A DNA stretch of 42,503 nucleotides from DATDAW01 sp036525185 (GCA_036525185.1 DATDAW010000017.1:1-42503); one strand, 5' to 3'. Positions 1-9,435 are shown, counted from the stretch's first letter. The notes: a model not told the origin generated them from the sequence alone. Numbers and translations: made by a program.

Positions 1-282
1 GGCACTTTTTCCAGCCTTGATCCGGCCGCGGATCGTCGGGTAGTGTCCGGCCCGCTCGTTTTTGATGAGGATGAGCTCTTGCGGTTGCGTTTGTTTCTGG
101 ATCGCTCTGTGCTGGAGCTTTTTATCGATGACCGGATTGCCGCGACGCAACGGCTGTATCCAACCCGCACGGACAGCGACGGACTGAAGTTTCTGGTTGA
201 AAAAGGAGAGGTCCACATAGTGCGCTTGTCGTTGTGGACACTGAAACCGATTTGGCCTAATACCGTTCCGACCCGGCATTGA
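1..282 (+). CDS. C-terminal end of a glycoside hydrolase family 32 enzyme (levanase/invertase type), truncated by the window edge
   Basis: The reading frame is open from base 1 to a TGA at 280-282, so only about 93 C-terminal residues are present. They contain LFLDRSVLELFIDDR, followed by TQRLYPT and a final LWTLKPIWP. This matches the end of the C-terminal beta-sandwich of GH32 enzymes, which hydrolyse sucrose, levan or inulin. The catalytic five-bladed propeller lies upstream of the window, so substrate and signal peptide cannot be judged. A LacI-type regulator follows 44 nt downstream on the same strand, which fits a sugar-responsive locus. Identity as GH32 is fairly sure; the exact specificity is not. 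Confidence 0.83.
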   Translation, partial: GTFSSLDPAADRRVVSGPLVFDEDELLRLRLFLDRSVLELFIDDRIAATQRLYPTRTDSDGLKFLVEKGEVHIVRLSLWTLKPIWPNTVPTRH

Positions 283-326
283 GGCACTGAATTCGAAGCA
301 TGGCACCGTAACATCCTTTCAAACTA

Positions 327-1367
327 ATGCCGACGATCAAGGATGTTGCAAAACTGGCGGGGGTCTCTTTCAAGACCGTATCGCGAGTGATCAACCGGAG
401 TCCGCATGTGCGGGACGAAGTGAGGCAAAAGGTGCTGCGTTCCATCGATGCGCTGGAATACCGCCCGCATCATCATGCGCGCCACATGCGGACCCAGCGG
501 TCAAAAGTACTGGCGTTTATCAACGACGATATCGCGATGACGCCTTTTGCCGGTCGGATTATTCAAGGTGCGCAGGAAACCGCCTGGCGCAACGACATGC
601 TCCTGCTGACCTTGCACACCGGCGGGGATCGCGTGGTCGAAAAAGATGCCGTTCACGCAGCGCTGGAACGCGAAGTCGAAGGGATCATTTTCGCCACGAT
701 GTATCACCGGGCCGTGGAAGTGCCAGAGGCGGCCTATCAGCTTCCTCTGGTGCTGGTGGATTGCTTTGCTCCGGGCAACCGCTGCACCAGTGTTGTTCCG
801 GATGAGGCCGGCGGTGGTTATGCCGCTACGAAGATGCTTCTTGAAAAGGGACATCGCCGGATTGCGATGATTAATGCCGACCTCAAGTATCCAGCCGCAC
901 GCGGACGTCTGGAGGGTTACCGGCAGGCGCTCAAGGAAGCTGGAGTCCGGTTTGACGCCAAACTGTTGCGGACCGGCGGTTGGTGGCAGGAGGATGGATA
1001 CGAACACGCAATTGCGCTTCTGAGCGCAAAACCGACGGCGATTTTTTGCGTGAGCGACCGTGTGGCCATGGGCGTTTACGATGCCTTGAAAGAGCGCGGA
1101 TTGCGTGTCCCGGAGGACATCTCAGTGGTTGGATTCGACGATCAGGAATTGATCGCGCCCCATCTGCGTCCCGCGCTGACATCGGTCCGTGTTCCCTATT
1201 TTGAAATGGGTTCCTGGGCGGTTGATCATCTGGTGGGAAGCGGACAGGAGACCAAATCGGAAGAACAGGTCGTCCGTCTGGAATGCCCGCTCGTTAACAG
1301 GGCTTCGGTGTCGAAGCCAGCACATCCGACGTCGCCGCGACTACGAGCTGCTCCCCTGGCGGAATGA
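327..1367 (+). CDS. LacI/GalR-family transcriptional regulator
   Basis: This 346-residue protein has the standard two-part LacI layout. An N-terminal helix-turn-helix (IKDVAKLAGVSFKTVSRVIN, residues about 4-23) is followed by a hinge helix region and a periplasmic-binding-protein-like sensor domain (residues about 60-330) with the usual ISVVGFDD motif near residue 270. The ATG at 327 puts the HTH at the very N-terminus as in family members. The last 15 or so residues are proline/arginine-rich and look like a non-conserved tail. Its place directly behind a GH32 gene suggests, as inference, that it controls sucrose or fructan use. The ligand cannot be read from sequence and I saw no convincing operator in the short upstream gap. 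Confidence 0.9.
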   Translation: MPTIKDVAKLAGVSFKTVSRVINRSPHVRDEVRQKVLRSIDALEYRPHHHARHMRTQRSKVLAFINDDIAMTPFAGRIIQGAQETAWRNDMLLLTLHTGGDRVVEKDAVHAALEREVEGIIFATMYHRAVEVPEAAYQLPLVLVDCFAPGNRCTSVVPDEAGGGYAATKMLLEKGHRRIAMINADLKYPAARGRLEGYRQALKEAGVRFDAKLLRTGGWWQEDGYEHAIALLSAKPTAIFCVSDRVAMGVYDALKERGLRVPEDISVVGFDDQELIAPHLRPALTSVRVPYFEMGSWAVDHLVGSGQETKSEEQVVRLECPLVNRASVSKPAHPTSPRLRAAPLAE

Positions 1368-1870
1368 CCCGACTGGGTCGCGGAAAAAGGAGAAGACGCT
1401 GATGACGTCGTGCCATCAGGTCCAGCCCAGTGTCACAGAACGAAGTTCCACAGCCACGAAGATTCACCTAAAGGACGGCAATCCAGACGATTTTACGCGC
1501 AGGCGTGATATTCCACTAGGCAATTTGTTACGGGCCGCGTCCGTCACAATCCGATTGTCCTCATCACTTATCGGGACGGAGTCATTACCAAGGGTCGGTC
1601 AACCGCAATTCCGGCAACGGCCGTATCGACGTGACAATTGTCAGGCATGTGATGGAGAATTTTAGCGTGAAACCGGGCGCGTCGGGCATAACATTACTGC
1701 CTGTTAATCTTTACGCGCAGGATTCCGGGGCGCGATCATGACACCCGACCTTGGCCGGCACAGCCATACCGATTGGTGACCGGAGCTTTACCCACTTTGT
1801 GATGCGATTGCCCAGCCCCAGAATCAGCCATCCTTTTCAACCATCTTTTGCCCGATCTTAACCGTCCCTT

Positions 1871-1888
1871 GCGTTTTTCGGAAAACGC
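1871..1888 (+). repeat. Perfect 7-bp inverted repeat just upstream of the gapA promoter
   Basis: GCGTTTT (1871-1877) and AAAACGC (1882-1888) are perfect reverse complements separated by TCGG. There is no T-tract after it on either strand, so it is not a terminator. It ends one base before the candidate -35 box and could be an operator, but that is inference only. Confidence 0.45.
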
Positions 1889-1889
1889 A

Positions 1890-1918
1890 TTGACGGAGAA
1901 ATAGCTCCCACCCATAAC
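1890..1918 (+). promoter_or_regulatory. Candidate sigma-70-type promoter of the gapA-pgk-tpiA operon
   Basis: TTGACG (1890-1895) is a five-of-six match to the -35 consensus. It is followed after exactly 17 nt by CATAAC (1913-1918), a four-of-six -10 match. The start point would be near 1925, giving a leader of about 37 nt before the gapA ATG at 1962. Promoter consensus in this lineage is not established here, so this is a pattern match only. Confidence 0.45.
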
Positions 1919-1961
1919 CTTCCATCGAATTTAACTTCATAACCCAACACCACCCACACAC

Positions 1962-3014
1962 ATGAGCATCAAAATTGGCATCAACGGCTTCGGACGTATC
2001 GGACGCCTCGTTTTCCGCGCAATCGTCGATCAAGGCCTCCTCGGAAAAGAAATCGACGTCGTCGCCGTCAATGACCTGGTACCCGCCGACAATCTCGCCT
2101 ATCTCGTCAAATACGACTCCACACAAGGCAAAGCCAAGGAAACCGTCGTCAGCGCCAAAAGCGATCCCAAGCTCGCTGAAGACGATTTGCTCATCGTCGA
2201 TGGCCATACCATCAAATGTCTCGCCATCAAGGAAGGTCCCGCTGCGCTTCCGTGGAAAGAACTCGGTGTCGACATTGTTATCGAATCCACCGGTCTCTTC
2301 ACCGACGCCGCCAAATCAAAAGGCCATATTGATGCCGGCGCCAAGAAAGTGATCATCTCCGCTCCGGCGAAGAATGAAGACATCACCGTCGTCATGGGCG
2401 TCAACCACGAGAAATACGATCCGGCTGCGCACACCATCATCTCCAATGCCAGCTGCACGACGAACTGCCTCGCCCCCGTCGTTCACGTCTTGCTCAAGGA
2501 AGGGTTCGGTCTTGAGGAAGGTCTCATGACCACCATCCATAGCTACACCGCGACGCAGAAAACCGTCGACGGTCCTTCGAAGAAAGACTGGAAAGGCGGA
2601 CGCTCCGCAGCCATCAACATCATCCCTTCGACCACCGGCGCCGCCAAAGCCGTCGGCCTCGCCATTCCCGAAGTGAAAGGCAAGCTCACCGGCATGGCTT
2701 TCCGCGTGCCGACGCCCACGGTGTCTGTTGTTGACCTCACGTTCAAGACGACGAAGGACACGAGCTACGACGAAATCAAGGCTGCCATGAAAAATGCCAG
2801 CGAGACGTACATGAAGGGCATCCTCGGCTACACCGAAGACGAAGTCGTCTCCAGCGATTTCATTCACGATTCGCTCTCATCCATTTTTGACGCCGGCAGC
2901 GGCATCGGTCTCAGCAGCCGTTTCTTTAAACTCGTCAGCTGGTACGACAACGAATGGGGCTACAGCAATCGCTGCGTCGACCTCGTGAAGTACATCGCTG
3001 AAAAGGGCCTCTAA
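1962..3014 (+). CDS. gapA: Type I glyceraldehyde-3-phosphate dehydrogenase
   Basis: A full-length 350-residue GAPDH that oxidises glyceraldehyde-3-phosphate to 1,3-bisphosphoglycerate with NAD in glycolysis, or the reverse. The NAD-binding Rossmann motif INGFGRIGR is at residues about 6-14. The catalytic cysteine lies in SCTTNCLAP around residue 165. The WYDNEWGYSNR signature is near the C-terminus. It is the first gene of a tight same-strand cluster with pgk and tpiA. The ATG at 1962 gives the canonical N-terminus. The stop codon forms one arm of an 8-bp inverted repeat whose other arm touches the pgk start (see 3012-3056). Confidence 0.97.
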   Translation: MSIKIGINGFGRIGRLVFRAIVDQGLLGKEIDVVAVNDLVPADNLAYLVKYDSTQGKAKETVVSAKSDPKLAEDDLLIVDGHTIKCLAIKEGPAALPWKELGVDIVIESTGLFTDAAKSKGHIDAGAKKVIISAPAKNEDITVVMGVNHEKYDPAAHTIISNASCTTNCLAPVVHVLLKEGFGLEEGLMTTIHSYTATQKTVDGPSKKDWKGGRSAAINIIPSTTGAAKAVGLAIPEVKGKLTGMAFRVPTPTVSVVDLTFKTTKDTSYDEIKAAMKNASETYMKGILGYTEDEVVSSDFIHDSLSSIFDAGSGIGLSSRFFKLVSWYDNEWGYSNRCVDLVKYIAEKGL

Positions 3015-3056
3015 TCGGGCATACAGCACGTCAACCCCACAAACGGCACCCGATTA
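3012..3056 (+). repeat. Stop-to-start inverted repeat between gapA and pgk
   Basis: TAATCGGG (3012-3019) starts with the gapA stop codon. CCCGATTA (3049-3056) ends with the first base of the pgk ATG. The two are perfect reverse complements separated by 29 nt. Folding in the mRNA would bring the gapA stop and the pgk start together. There is no T-tract, so it does not look like a terminator. A role in translational coupling is inference. Confidence 0.5.
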
Positions 3057-4270
3057 TGGCTAAAAAAGACATCCGCGACATTGACGTCGCGGGCAAACGC
3101 GTCCTCGTACGCGTCGACTTCAACGTCCCTCTCGACCAGCGCGACGGCGAATCCGTCATCACCGACGACACGCGCATTAAAGAAACGTTGCCAACGATCA
3201 AATACCTCGTCGAACACGGGGCAAAGACGATTCTTTTTAGCCATCTCGGCCGTCCCAAGGGCAAGCGCGATCCGAAACAAAGTCTCGCGCCGGCAGCCGT
3301 TCGCCTCGGCGAACTCCTCGGCAAACCTGTCGCCTTTTCCCCGACGTCCATCGGGGAAGAGGCGCAAGCCAAAGCCGCCGCACTCGGCAACGGGGAGGTT
3401 CTGCTTTTGGAAAACGTCCGTTTCGAGCCCGGCGAGGAAAAGAACGACCCGGCGCTCGCCCAGGAATTCGCCAAGCTCGCCGATATCTACGTGAACGACG
3501 CGTTCGGCTCCGCTCACCGCGCGCATTCGTCGACTGAAGGCGTCGCCCATTTCGTTCCTATCGCAGTCTCTGGCTTCCTCATGGAGAAAGAGCTACGTTT
3601 TCTCGGTGACGAACTCCAAAATCCGGCCCGTCCTTTCGTGGTCGTTCTCGGTGGCGCCAAAGTCTCCGATAAAATCCAGGTCATCGACGCCCTGCTCGAC
3701 AAAGCCGATACCATCCTCATCGGCGGCGCCATGGCCTATACCTTCGCCCTTGCCCTCGGAAAAAAGGTCGGCAATTCACTCAGCGAGCCTGACAAAATTG
3801 ATACCGCCAAAGCCGCGCTCGCAAAAGCCGCGGAAAAAGGCGTCAAATTCCTTCTCCCTGTCGACAACTTCATTGTTGAGAAATTCGATTTCGCGACCAA
3901 GAGCATTTCGCCAGGCAAATACACCGCTGTCGGCGAAGACATCCCGGACGGCTGGGAAGGCATTGATATCGGTCCCGAAACCGTGAAACTTTTCGCTGCA
4001 GAAGTCGCCGGAGCAAAAACCATCGTCTGGAACGGACCGATGGGTGTTTTCGAGATCAAGGAAAGCGCCAAAGGCACCTTTGCCATTGCTGAAACCGTCG
4101 CCGCAAACACCGGCGCCGTCACTATCATCGGCGGCGGCGATTCCGTGAAAGCGATCAAACGCGCCGGGGTTGCGGACAAAGTCACCTTCATTTCCACCGG
4201 AGGCGGTGCCAGCCTGGAGCTTTTGGAAGGAAAAACGCTTCCCGGAGTGGCCGCTCTCGCCGACAAATAA
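3056..4270 (+). CDS. pgk: Phosphoglycerate kinase
   Basis: A complete 404-residue phosphoglycerate kinase, which transfers phosphate from 1,3-bisphosphoglycerate to ADP in lower glycolysis. The N-terminal domain carries the substrate motif VRVDFNVPL (residues about 17-25) and the SHLGRPKG loop. The C-terminal nucleotide domain shows VLGGAKVSDK, NGPMGVFE and GGGDSVKA. Length is typical of bacterial PGK. The gene lies 41 nt after gapA and 28 nt before tpiA, so the three are very likely cotranscribed. Nothing unusual was seen in conserved residues. Confidence 0.97.
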   Translation: MAKKDIRDIDVAGKRVLVRVDFNVPLDQRDGESVITDDTRIKETLPTIKYLVEHGAKTILFSHLGRPKGKRDPKQSLAPAAVRLGELLGKPVAFSPTSIGEEAQAKAAALGNGEVLLLENVRFEPGEEKNDPALAQEFAKLADIYVNDAFGSAHRAHSSTEGVAHFVPIAVSGFLMEKELRFLGDELQNPARPFVVVLGGAKVSDKIQVIDALLDKADTILIGGAMAYTFALALGKKVGNSLSEPDKIDTAKAALAKAAEKGVKFLLPVDNFIVEKFDFATKSISPGKYTAVGEDIPDGWEGIDIGPETVKLFAAEVAGAKTIVWNGPMGVFEIKESAKGTFAIAETVAANTGAVTIIGGGDSVKAIKRAGVADKVTFISTGGGASLELLEGKTLPGVAALADK

Positions 4271-4298
4271 CACGTAACACAGGCACCCTTTTTACAAG

Positions 4299-5072
4299 AT
4301 GCGAAAAAAAATCCTGGCTGCAAACTGGAAGATGAACATGACGTCGGGCGACGCCACTTCATTTCTCGAAACGTTCCTTCGCGAAATTAATGGCGAACTC
4401 GACGTCGAAGTTGTCATCATCCCGCCGTTCACCCTAGTCGGCAAGGTTGCCGAGGCACTCAGTAAAAACGACAACATTAGCGCTGGAGCTCAGAACTTGT
4501 ACTTCGAAAAATCCGGCGCATTTACCGGCGAAATCAGCGCCGCCATGCTCCGAGATCTTTACGTCCGTTATGTCGTCATTGGCCATAGCGAGAGACGCAC
4601 GATTTTCGGCGAGACCGATACCATGATTAACAAAAAGGTCCGGGCCGCCATCGACGGCGCCCTGAAACCCATTCTCTGCATCGGTGAGACGCTCGCCGAA
4701 CGCGATGCTGGTCAGGTCGAAACCGTTCTCGAAACGCAGCTCCGCGCCGATCTCGCCGGTCTCACGTCAAAGGAAATTGCCGACACCGTCATCGCCTACG
4801 AGCCCGTCTGGGCAATCGGCACCGGCCGCACCGCGACACCCGAGCAGGCACAGGACGCCCATGCGTTCATTCGCAAGACCGTGGCGGCCATCTCCGATGA
4901 AGCGACTGCAGCCAAAGTCCGCATTCAGTATGGCGGTAGCGTCAAGCCTGACAACACTGAAGCTCTGCTTGGCAAACCGGACATCGATGGAGCCCTCGTT
5001 GGTGGCGCAAGTCTTGATCCCCGCAGCTTCGCCGGCATCGTGAACAACACGCTGGCACTTCTAGCCAAGTAA
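4299..5072 (+). CDS. tpiA: Triosephosphate isomerase
   Basis: A complete 257-residue TIM-barrel isomerase interconverting dihydroxyacetone phosphate and glyceraldehyde-3-phosphate. The substrate-binding lysine is in NWKMN (residues 9-13), the catalytic histidine in IGHSERR (near residue 96), and the catalytic glutamate in YEPVWAIGTG (E168), followed by the flexible-loop region. The phosphate-binding YGGSVKPDN and GGASLD motifs are present. It closes the glycolytic operon and is followed by an intrinsic terminator at 5138-5178. The ATG at 4299 gives the expected N-terminus. Confidence 0.97.
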   Translation: MRKKILAANWKMNMTSGDATSFLETFLREINGELDVEVVIIPPFTLVGKVAEALSKNDNISAGAQNLYFEKSGAFTGEISAAMLRDLYVRYVVIGHSERRTIFGETDTMINKKVRAAIDGALKPILCIGETLAERDAGQVETVLETQLRADLAGLTSKEIADTVIAYEPVWAIGTGRTATPEQAQDAHAFIRKTVAAISDEATAAKVRIQYGGSVKPDNTEALLGKPDIDGALVGGASLDPRSFAGIVNNTLALLAK

Positions 5073-5137
5073 GCCTGTTGCGATAAACGACGCGCCGCCG
5101 CTTCCATCGCGCTCGGTGCCGTTGATGAAATGAAACG

Positions 5138-5178
5138 ACCGAAACCCTGATCCTCGCAGATCGCGGTTTCGGTTTTTC
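5138..5178 (+). terminator. Intrinsic terminator of the gapA-pgk-tpiA operon
   Basis: ACCGAAACC (5138-5146) pairs perfectly with GGTTTCGGT (5165-5173), with a further short GATC/GATC pairing possible in the loop. A run of T continues to 5177. It lies 65 nt after the tpiA stop and before an unrelated gene, as expected for rho-independent termination. Confidence 0.75.
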
Positions 5179-5247
5179 GTTATTTCGCCGGGCCGGATTT
5201 AGGTTGAATTCACGCGCCAGGGAGGAGTTTTATTTTCCACTAAAGCC

Positions 5248-7708
5248 GTGCGGGTTCTCCCCAGGATTCTTTTTCTTTGCGTCGCGGTTTGGGCAAATGT
5301 TGCCAATTCAGAAGCCGCGGTGGATCGGCCGCTTGTCGATGATCAAATGATACTCCTGAGTGGTCTTCCGGGTGACGTGGAGTCGGACAACGCATACCGG
5401 CGGCGACTGCGTGTTTTCCTCGATTTTTTCGAGAGCCAGTCAGTCAAACCGGAGAATGTGCATATACTCGTGCACGATCCGGAGCATGCCGACATCCCAG
5501 AGCGCTGGCGGAAAACAGCGGATATTCGCATCGCCAGCCGAGCCAATCTTCTGGAACTCGCCAGGAACTCTGTGTCGGGCCCTGCCACGGTCATTGTTTG
5601 GGGGCATGGCGGTGATCTGCGTGGCCAAGCCGTTTTCCATGTTGCCGGACCGCGCATAACAGCGGATGACATGAAGACATTTGGGGCCGGAAAATTCCTG
5701 TTGTTTTTCACAGGCAGCGGCGATTTTGCGCAGGTCCTAAAAGCAGAGAACCGCAAAATTTTTGCCTCTGAAAACGCCACGCGTTTCACCAACGATCCGA
5801 TAGGCATCGATATCATCCTTGGTGCGTGGAAAAAACAACCGGGCCTCACTTTAGACCAGCTCGCCCGGGCTGCGGGACCGCAAATTGCCGCCTGGTATAA
5901 GGAACGCAGCCTTGCCCGGACTGAAGAACCCACACTTTTCATCGCCACAGAGGAACCGTTTCCGGTGGCGGAGATGTCATCGTCTTCGAATCCGGACGAA
6001 GCGCCCACGTCGCTGGGCGAAACTACAGGTCGCTGGAAATCCGTCACCAAAGTCAGCCCGGCCGATTTTCCTGGATCCGACGCTGTGATCCTCCGGCGCA
6101 ACCTCCGTTACACTCTCGGCGACGACCCCGCTATCGACGCAGAGATCGACGAAACGACTCAAATCCTTACTGCCGAGGGCAAAGCGCGCGGCGACTTTGC
6201 CATTCCTTTCTCGCCGCCAGACGAAGATGTGGCGTTTCTAGCCCTCGAGGTTCTTACGCCCGAAGGGCACATTGAGACGTTCAATGCCGACGATGTCCTG
6301 GAGAGCAGGAGCGAAAGTGAGACCGCTGCTGAAAAACGCTTTTCCTTGCCTGGGGTCCAACCTGGTTCCGTACTGCATGTCCATTACCGGCGCATATGGC
6401 GACGGTTTCCCCTGCCCCACGTTTTTCTGGAAATTCCGGTCGGGGACAATGTTCCCGTTTTGAAGGGGGCCATCCGCGTGGAATTAGCGAAGGACAAGCC
6501 GCTCCATTACCACCTCGCCGGGATTACCGGTGAGAAGCCCACCGAAACAAGTTCCTCATACGGAAAAATTTACGAATGGAACTGGACGGACATTGCTCCG
6601 TTTAGAACTGAAATTCTCGCCGAACCTGGCGGCGAACCCCGGTTGCAAATCTCAACGTTTCCTGATTGGCAATCTTTTGCTGAATGGTATCGGCGGTTGA
6701 TTCGGGAAGCGGACGCAATTACCCGGAAATCAGCGCCCAAGCCATTGCTCTCACGGCCGACAAAACGACACCGGAAGAAAAGGTGAAAGCCGTCTACAAA
6801 TTTGTGACCGCCATGCGCTATGTTGCCATCCCGCTCGGCGTCAACAGCCACCGACCGCACGCTGCCGCGAATGTTTTGCGCAACCATTTCGGCGACTGCA
6901 AAGACAAGGCAAATCTCCTCAACACATTACTCCGGGCGGCAGGCATTGAGGCCAGCCTCGTTCTCGTTCCGCGCTTCAGCCAAGCCCACGAATCCGTTCC
7001 CGGGCTTGCCTTCAATCACGCCATTTCACGCGTCAAGCTTCCGAGCGGCAAGATGTTATGGCTCGATTCGACGGACGACGTTTGCCCATTTGGCATGCTT
7101 CCGCCAGGTGATTCCGGACGGAATGCTCTCGTCATTGATGATACATCCAGCAGTCTTCAAAAACTCCCTGAGCCCGATCCCGCCGAGCATTCCCTGACAT
7201 TCGACATCGACTCCCAATCCGTCCGCATTTCGGCCCGCGGTTTCCCTGGATATGCGTTCCGTGAAGCCGCCCGCCGAGCGGACAGCCGAAATGGAACGCT
7301 TTCGCTGCTTCGCGCCGCTCAGTTTTCGCCGGTCAACGGCATTTTTGTGACTTCAGAAGAAACCCATCCCCTGCAAGCGAGTTGGACGGCTCTTTCCAGG
7401 GGGCCGCCAAAGGCCGTTTTGTGAAAAATGCGCCCTCGTTCTTTTTACCTGACGAATGGCGTGCCGCTCTTCAACCACGGACTCAGCCGCTGCTGCTGCA
7501 CCAAGGCTATTCGCTCACGTTCACACAGACCCTTCGCGATCTGCCAACCAATTCGAAGCGCCGCTTTAGCGAACACAAGACTGGCCCTCTTCAATGGCAA
7601 CTTAACGACACAGCACTCCGCGTGACGCTTAAAAAGGCCTTTCTCGATCCACCACAGGCCGCCCAATTCCAGCAAGGCCTTCTCCGCCTGCTCGAAGAAC
7701 TGAACTAA
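5248..7708 (+). pseudogene. Exported DUF3857/transglutaminase-like protein with caspase-like N-terminal region, split across three reading frames
   Basis: Three consecutive frames together encode one protein of about 815 residues. Segment 1 (5248 to about 6715, GTG start) has a signal peptide, a caspase/legumain-like region (residues about 30-230) and a DUF3857 beta-sandwich (about 265-430). Segment 2 (about 6715-7380) has a transglutaminase core with cysteine in HFGDCKDKANLL, histidine in FNHAIS and aspartate in LWLDSTDD. Segment 3 (about 7380-7708) is a beta-rich C-terminus. Each junction is a -1 shift, as if one base were missing. No slippery heptamer is evident, so programmed frameshifting is unlikely. 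The cause is gene decay or two base-call errors. In the caspase-like part the WGHGG histidine is kept, but the usual Cys site reads FTGSGDF. Function is unknown. Confidence 0.7.
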
Positions 7709-7911
7709 TTGAAGAGAATTCTGAATATCTTTTAATTTGCGGCAAGCCCTCTTGTTGCTGCATGTTCGGCCCGCGCAATGAACTTCATACGAGCTTCGTC
7801 ACGGACTCTCCTTCCCGACGTTTTCATCATTCGTTCAGCTGCGGAGATTTCCCCCATCCACTCCGATCCAGTTCCAACCGGACTACACAGCTCGAAGAGG
7901 GTATCCGTCCA

Positions 7912-9435
7912 ATGAGCGCTTTCAGAATTCCGGAATCCAAAGTGGATGTCGTGCTCGTCGGCGCCGGTATCATGAGTGCGACGCTCGGGGTGCTTCTCAA
8001 GGAGCTGCAGCCCGATCTCACCATTGAGCTTTTCGAAGGGCTCGATGTCATTGCAGGCGAAAGCTCGAACGCCTGGAACAATGCCGGCACCGGCCACGCA
8101 GCGCTTTGCGAACTCAATTACACACCTCAAAAAGACGACGGCTCCGTCGACATCGCCAAGGCGCTCGATATCAACGAGCAATTCGAAGTTTCCAAGCAAT
8201 TCTGGACGCACCTCATCGAGAGCGGTTTGATCGAATCGGCCAAGGCCTTCATCCATCAGGTGCCGCATTTGAGCTTTGTTCGCGGCGCGGAAAACGTCGA
8301 GTTTCTCCGGAAACGGCATGCTGCCCTTAGTGAAAGCCACCTTTTCGACGACATGAAATTCTCCGACGATCCGGCCGAGATCGCTGAATGGATCCCGCTG
8401 GTCATGGAAGGACGCGATCCTTCAGAAAAGGTGGCAGCCACCCGCGTCGAACACGGGTCCGATGTAAACTTCGGGGCGCTGACAAAAGCTCTTCTCCAGC
8501 ACCTTCAAAAACAGCAAGGCGTCTCGCTTTTCCTTCGCCATAAAGTCACGGAGGTCAGTCGCCCCAAAACGTTGAAAAAGAGGCCGCGCTGGAGAATCAG
8601 CGTTGAAGACATGAAGAAGGGAATCAAGCGCGAGATTGATGCCGGATTCGTTTTCCTGGGCGCGGGAGGCGGCGCTCTGCCGCTCCTCCAAAAATCCGGC
8701 ATTCCCGAGGGCAAAGGCTTTGGCGGTTTCCCCGTTAGCGGCCAATGGCTGTGCACGGACAACCCAGAACTGGTCGAGCGCCACCATGCCAAAGTGTATG
8801 GCAAAGCAGCCGTCGGCGCGCCTCCTATGTCCGTTCCTCACCTCGATACACGGGTTATCGACGGCAAGAAGTCGCTCCTTTTCGGTCCTTATGCCGGCTT
8901 TTCAACCAAATACCTGAAAAGCGGTTCACTTCTCGACATGCCTTTGGCCGTGCGCACTGATAACCTTTGGCCCATGCTCGCTGCCGGACGTGACAATATC
9001 CCGCTCACGAAATACCTCATCGAACAGGTCGCCCAGTCCCCTGAACAACGGCTCGAAGCACTGCGCGAATTCCTCCCCAACGTGAACGCTGCAGACTGGC
9101 GGCTCGAAGTAGCCGGTCAACGCGTGCAGATCATCAAGAAAAGCGCCGATCGCGGCGGCGTCCTCCAATTCGGCACCGAAGTGGTCGCTGCGCAGGATGG
9201 CTCGATCGCTGCCCTCCTCGGAGCGTCGCCAGGCGCGTCCACGGCCGTGTCGATTATGTTGCAGCTCATCCAGCGGTGTTTCCCGGATCAGGTCAACACG
9301 CCGAAATGGTGCGATAAACTTAAACAAATGATTCCATCCTTTGGCGAATCGCTCGCCAAGAACCCGGATCGCCACCACGAAATTAGCTCGCGGGTGGACG
9401 AAGTCCTCGGCCTGGCAGGTGCCCCCACTTCGTAA
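7912..9435 (+). CDS. mqo: Malate:quinone oxidoreductase
   Basis: A 507-residue FAD-dependent, membrane-associated dehydrogenase that oxidises malate to oxaloacetate and passes electrons to quinone. It starts VDVVLVGAGIMSATLG, the FAD-binding dinucleotide fold (residues about 10-25). Family motifs follow: SSNAWNNAGTGHAALCELNYTP and, near the end, LLGASPGASTAVSIML. An in-frame ATG exists 150 nt upstream at 7762, but the ATG at 7912 gives the normal family N-terminus; GAAGAGG-like sequence lies about 12 nt before it. Length is normal. It feeds the same quinone pool as the nuo operon further along the window. Flanking genes are not functionally linked to it. Confidence 0.95.
   Translation: MSAFRIPESKVDVVLVGAGIMSATLGVLLKELQPDLTIELFEGLDVIAGESSNAWNNAGTGHAALCELNYTPQKDDGSVDIAKALDINEQFEVSKQFWTHLIESGLIESAKAFIHQVPHLSFVRGAENVEFLRKRHAALSESHLFDDMKFSDDPAEIAEWIPLVMEGRDPSEKVAATRVEHGSDVNFGALTKALLQHLQKQQGVSLFLRHKVTEVSRPKTLKKRPRWRISVEDMKKGIKREIDAGFVFLGAGGGALPLLQKSGIPEGKGFGGFPVSGQWLCTDNPELVERHHAKVYGKAAVGAPPMSVPHLDTRVIDGKKSLLFGPYAGFSTKYLKSGSLLDMPLAVRTDNLWPMLAAGRDNIPLTKYLIEQVAQSPEQRLEALREFLPNVNAADWRLEVAGQRVQIIKKSADRGGVLQFGTEVVAAQDGSIAALLGASPGASTAVSIMLQLIQRCFPDQVNTPKWCDKLKQMIPSFGESLAKNPDRHHEISSRVDEVLGLAGAPTS

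Larger units (their letters stand above)
1368..1961. other. Long intergenic region between the LacI-type regulator and gapA
   Basis: About 590 nt without a convincing gene on either strand; the ORFs present are short and have no recognisable protein features. It holds a 12-nt direct repeat TTTACGCGCAGG at 1492-1503 and 1710-1721, a hairpin at 1871-1888 and a candidate promoter at 1890-1918 (both listed separately). No tRNA or classical terminator was recognised after the regulator gene. Confidence 0.6.

Noticed and set aside
1189..1665. 158-residue ORF overlapping the end of the LacI-type gene
   Set aside because: It reads out of frame through the regulator and then through intergenic sequence, with no protein-family character.
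6684..6786. Programmed -1 frameshift in the transglutaminase gene
   Set aside because: No slippery heptamer or downstream pseudoknot is evident, and a second, similar break occurs at about 7380, which favours decay or sequence errors.
7762..7911. 50-codon extension of mqo
   Set aside because: Low-quality serine/arginine-rich sequence ahead of the normal family N-terminus at 7912.
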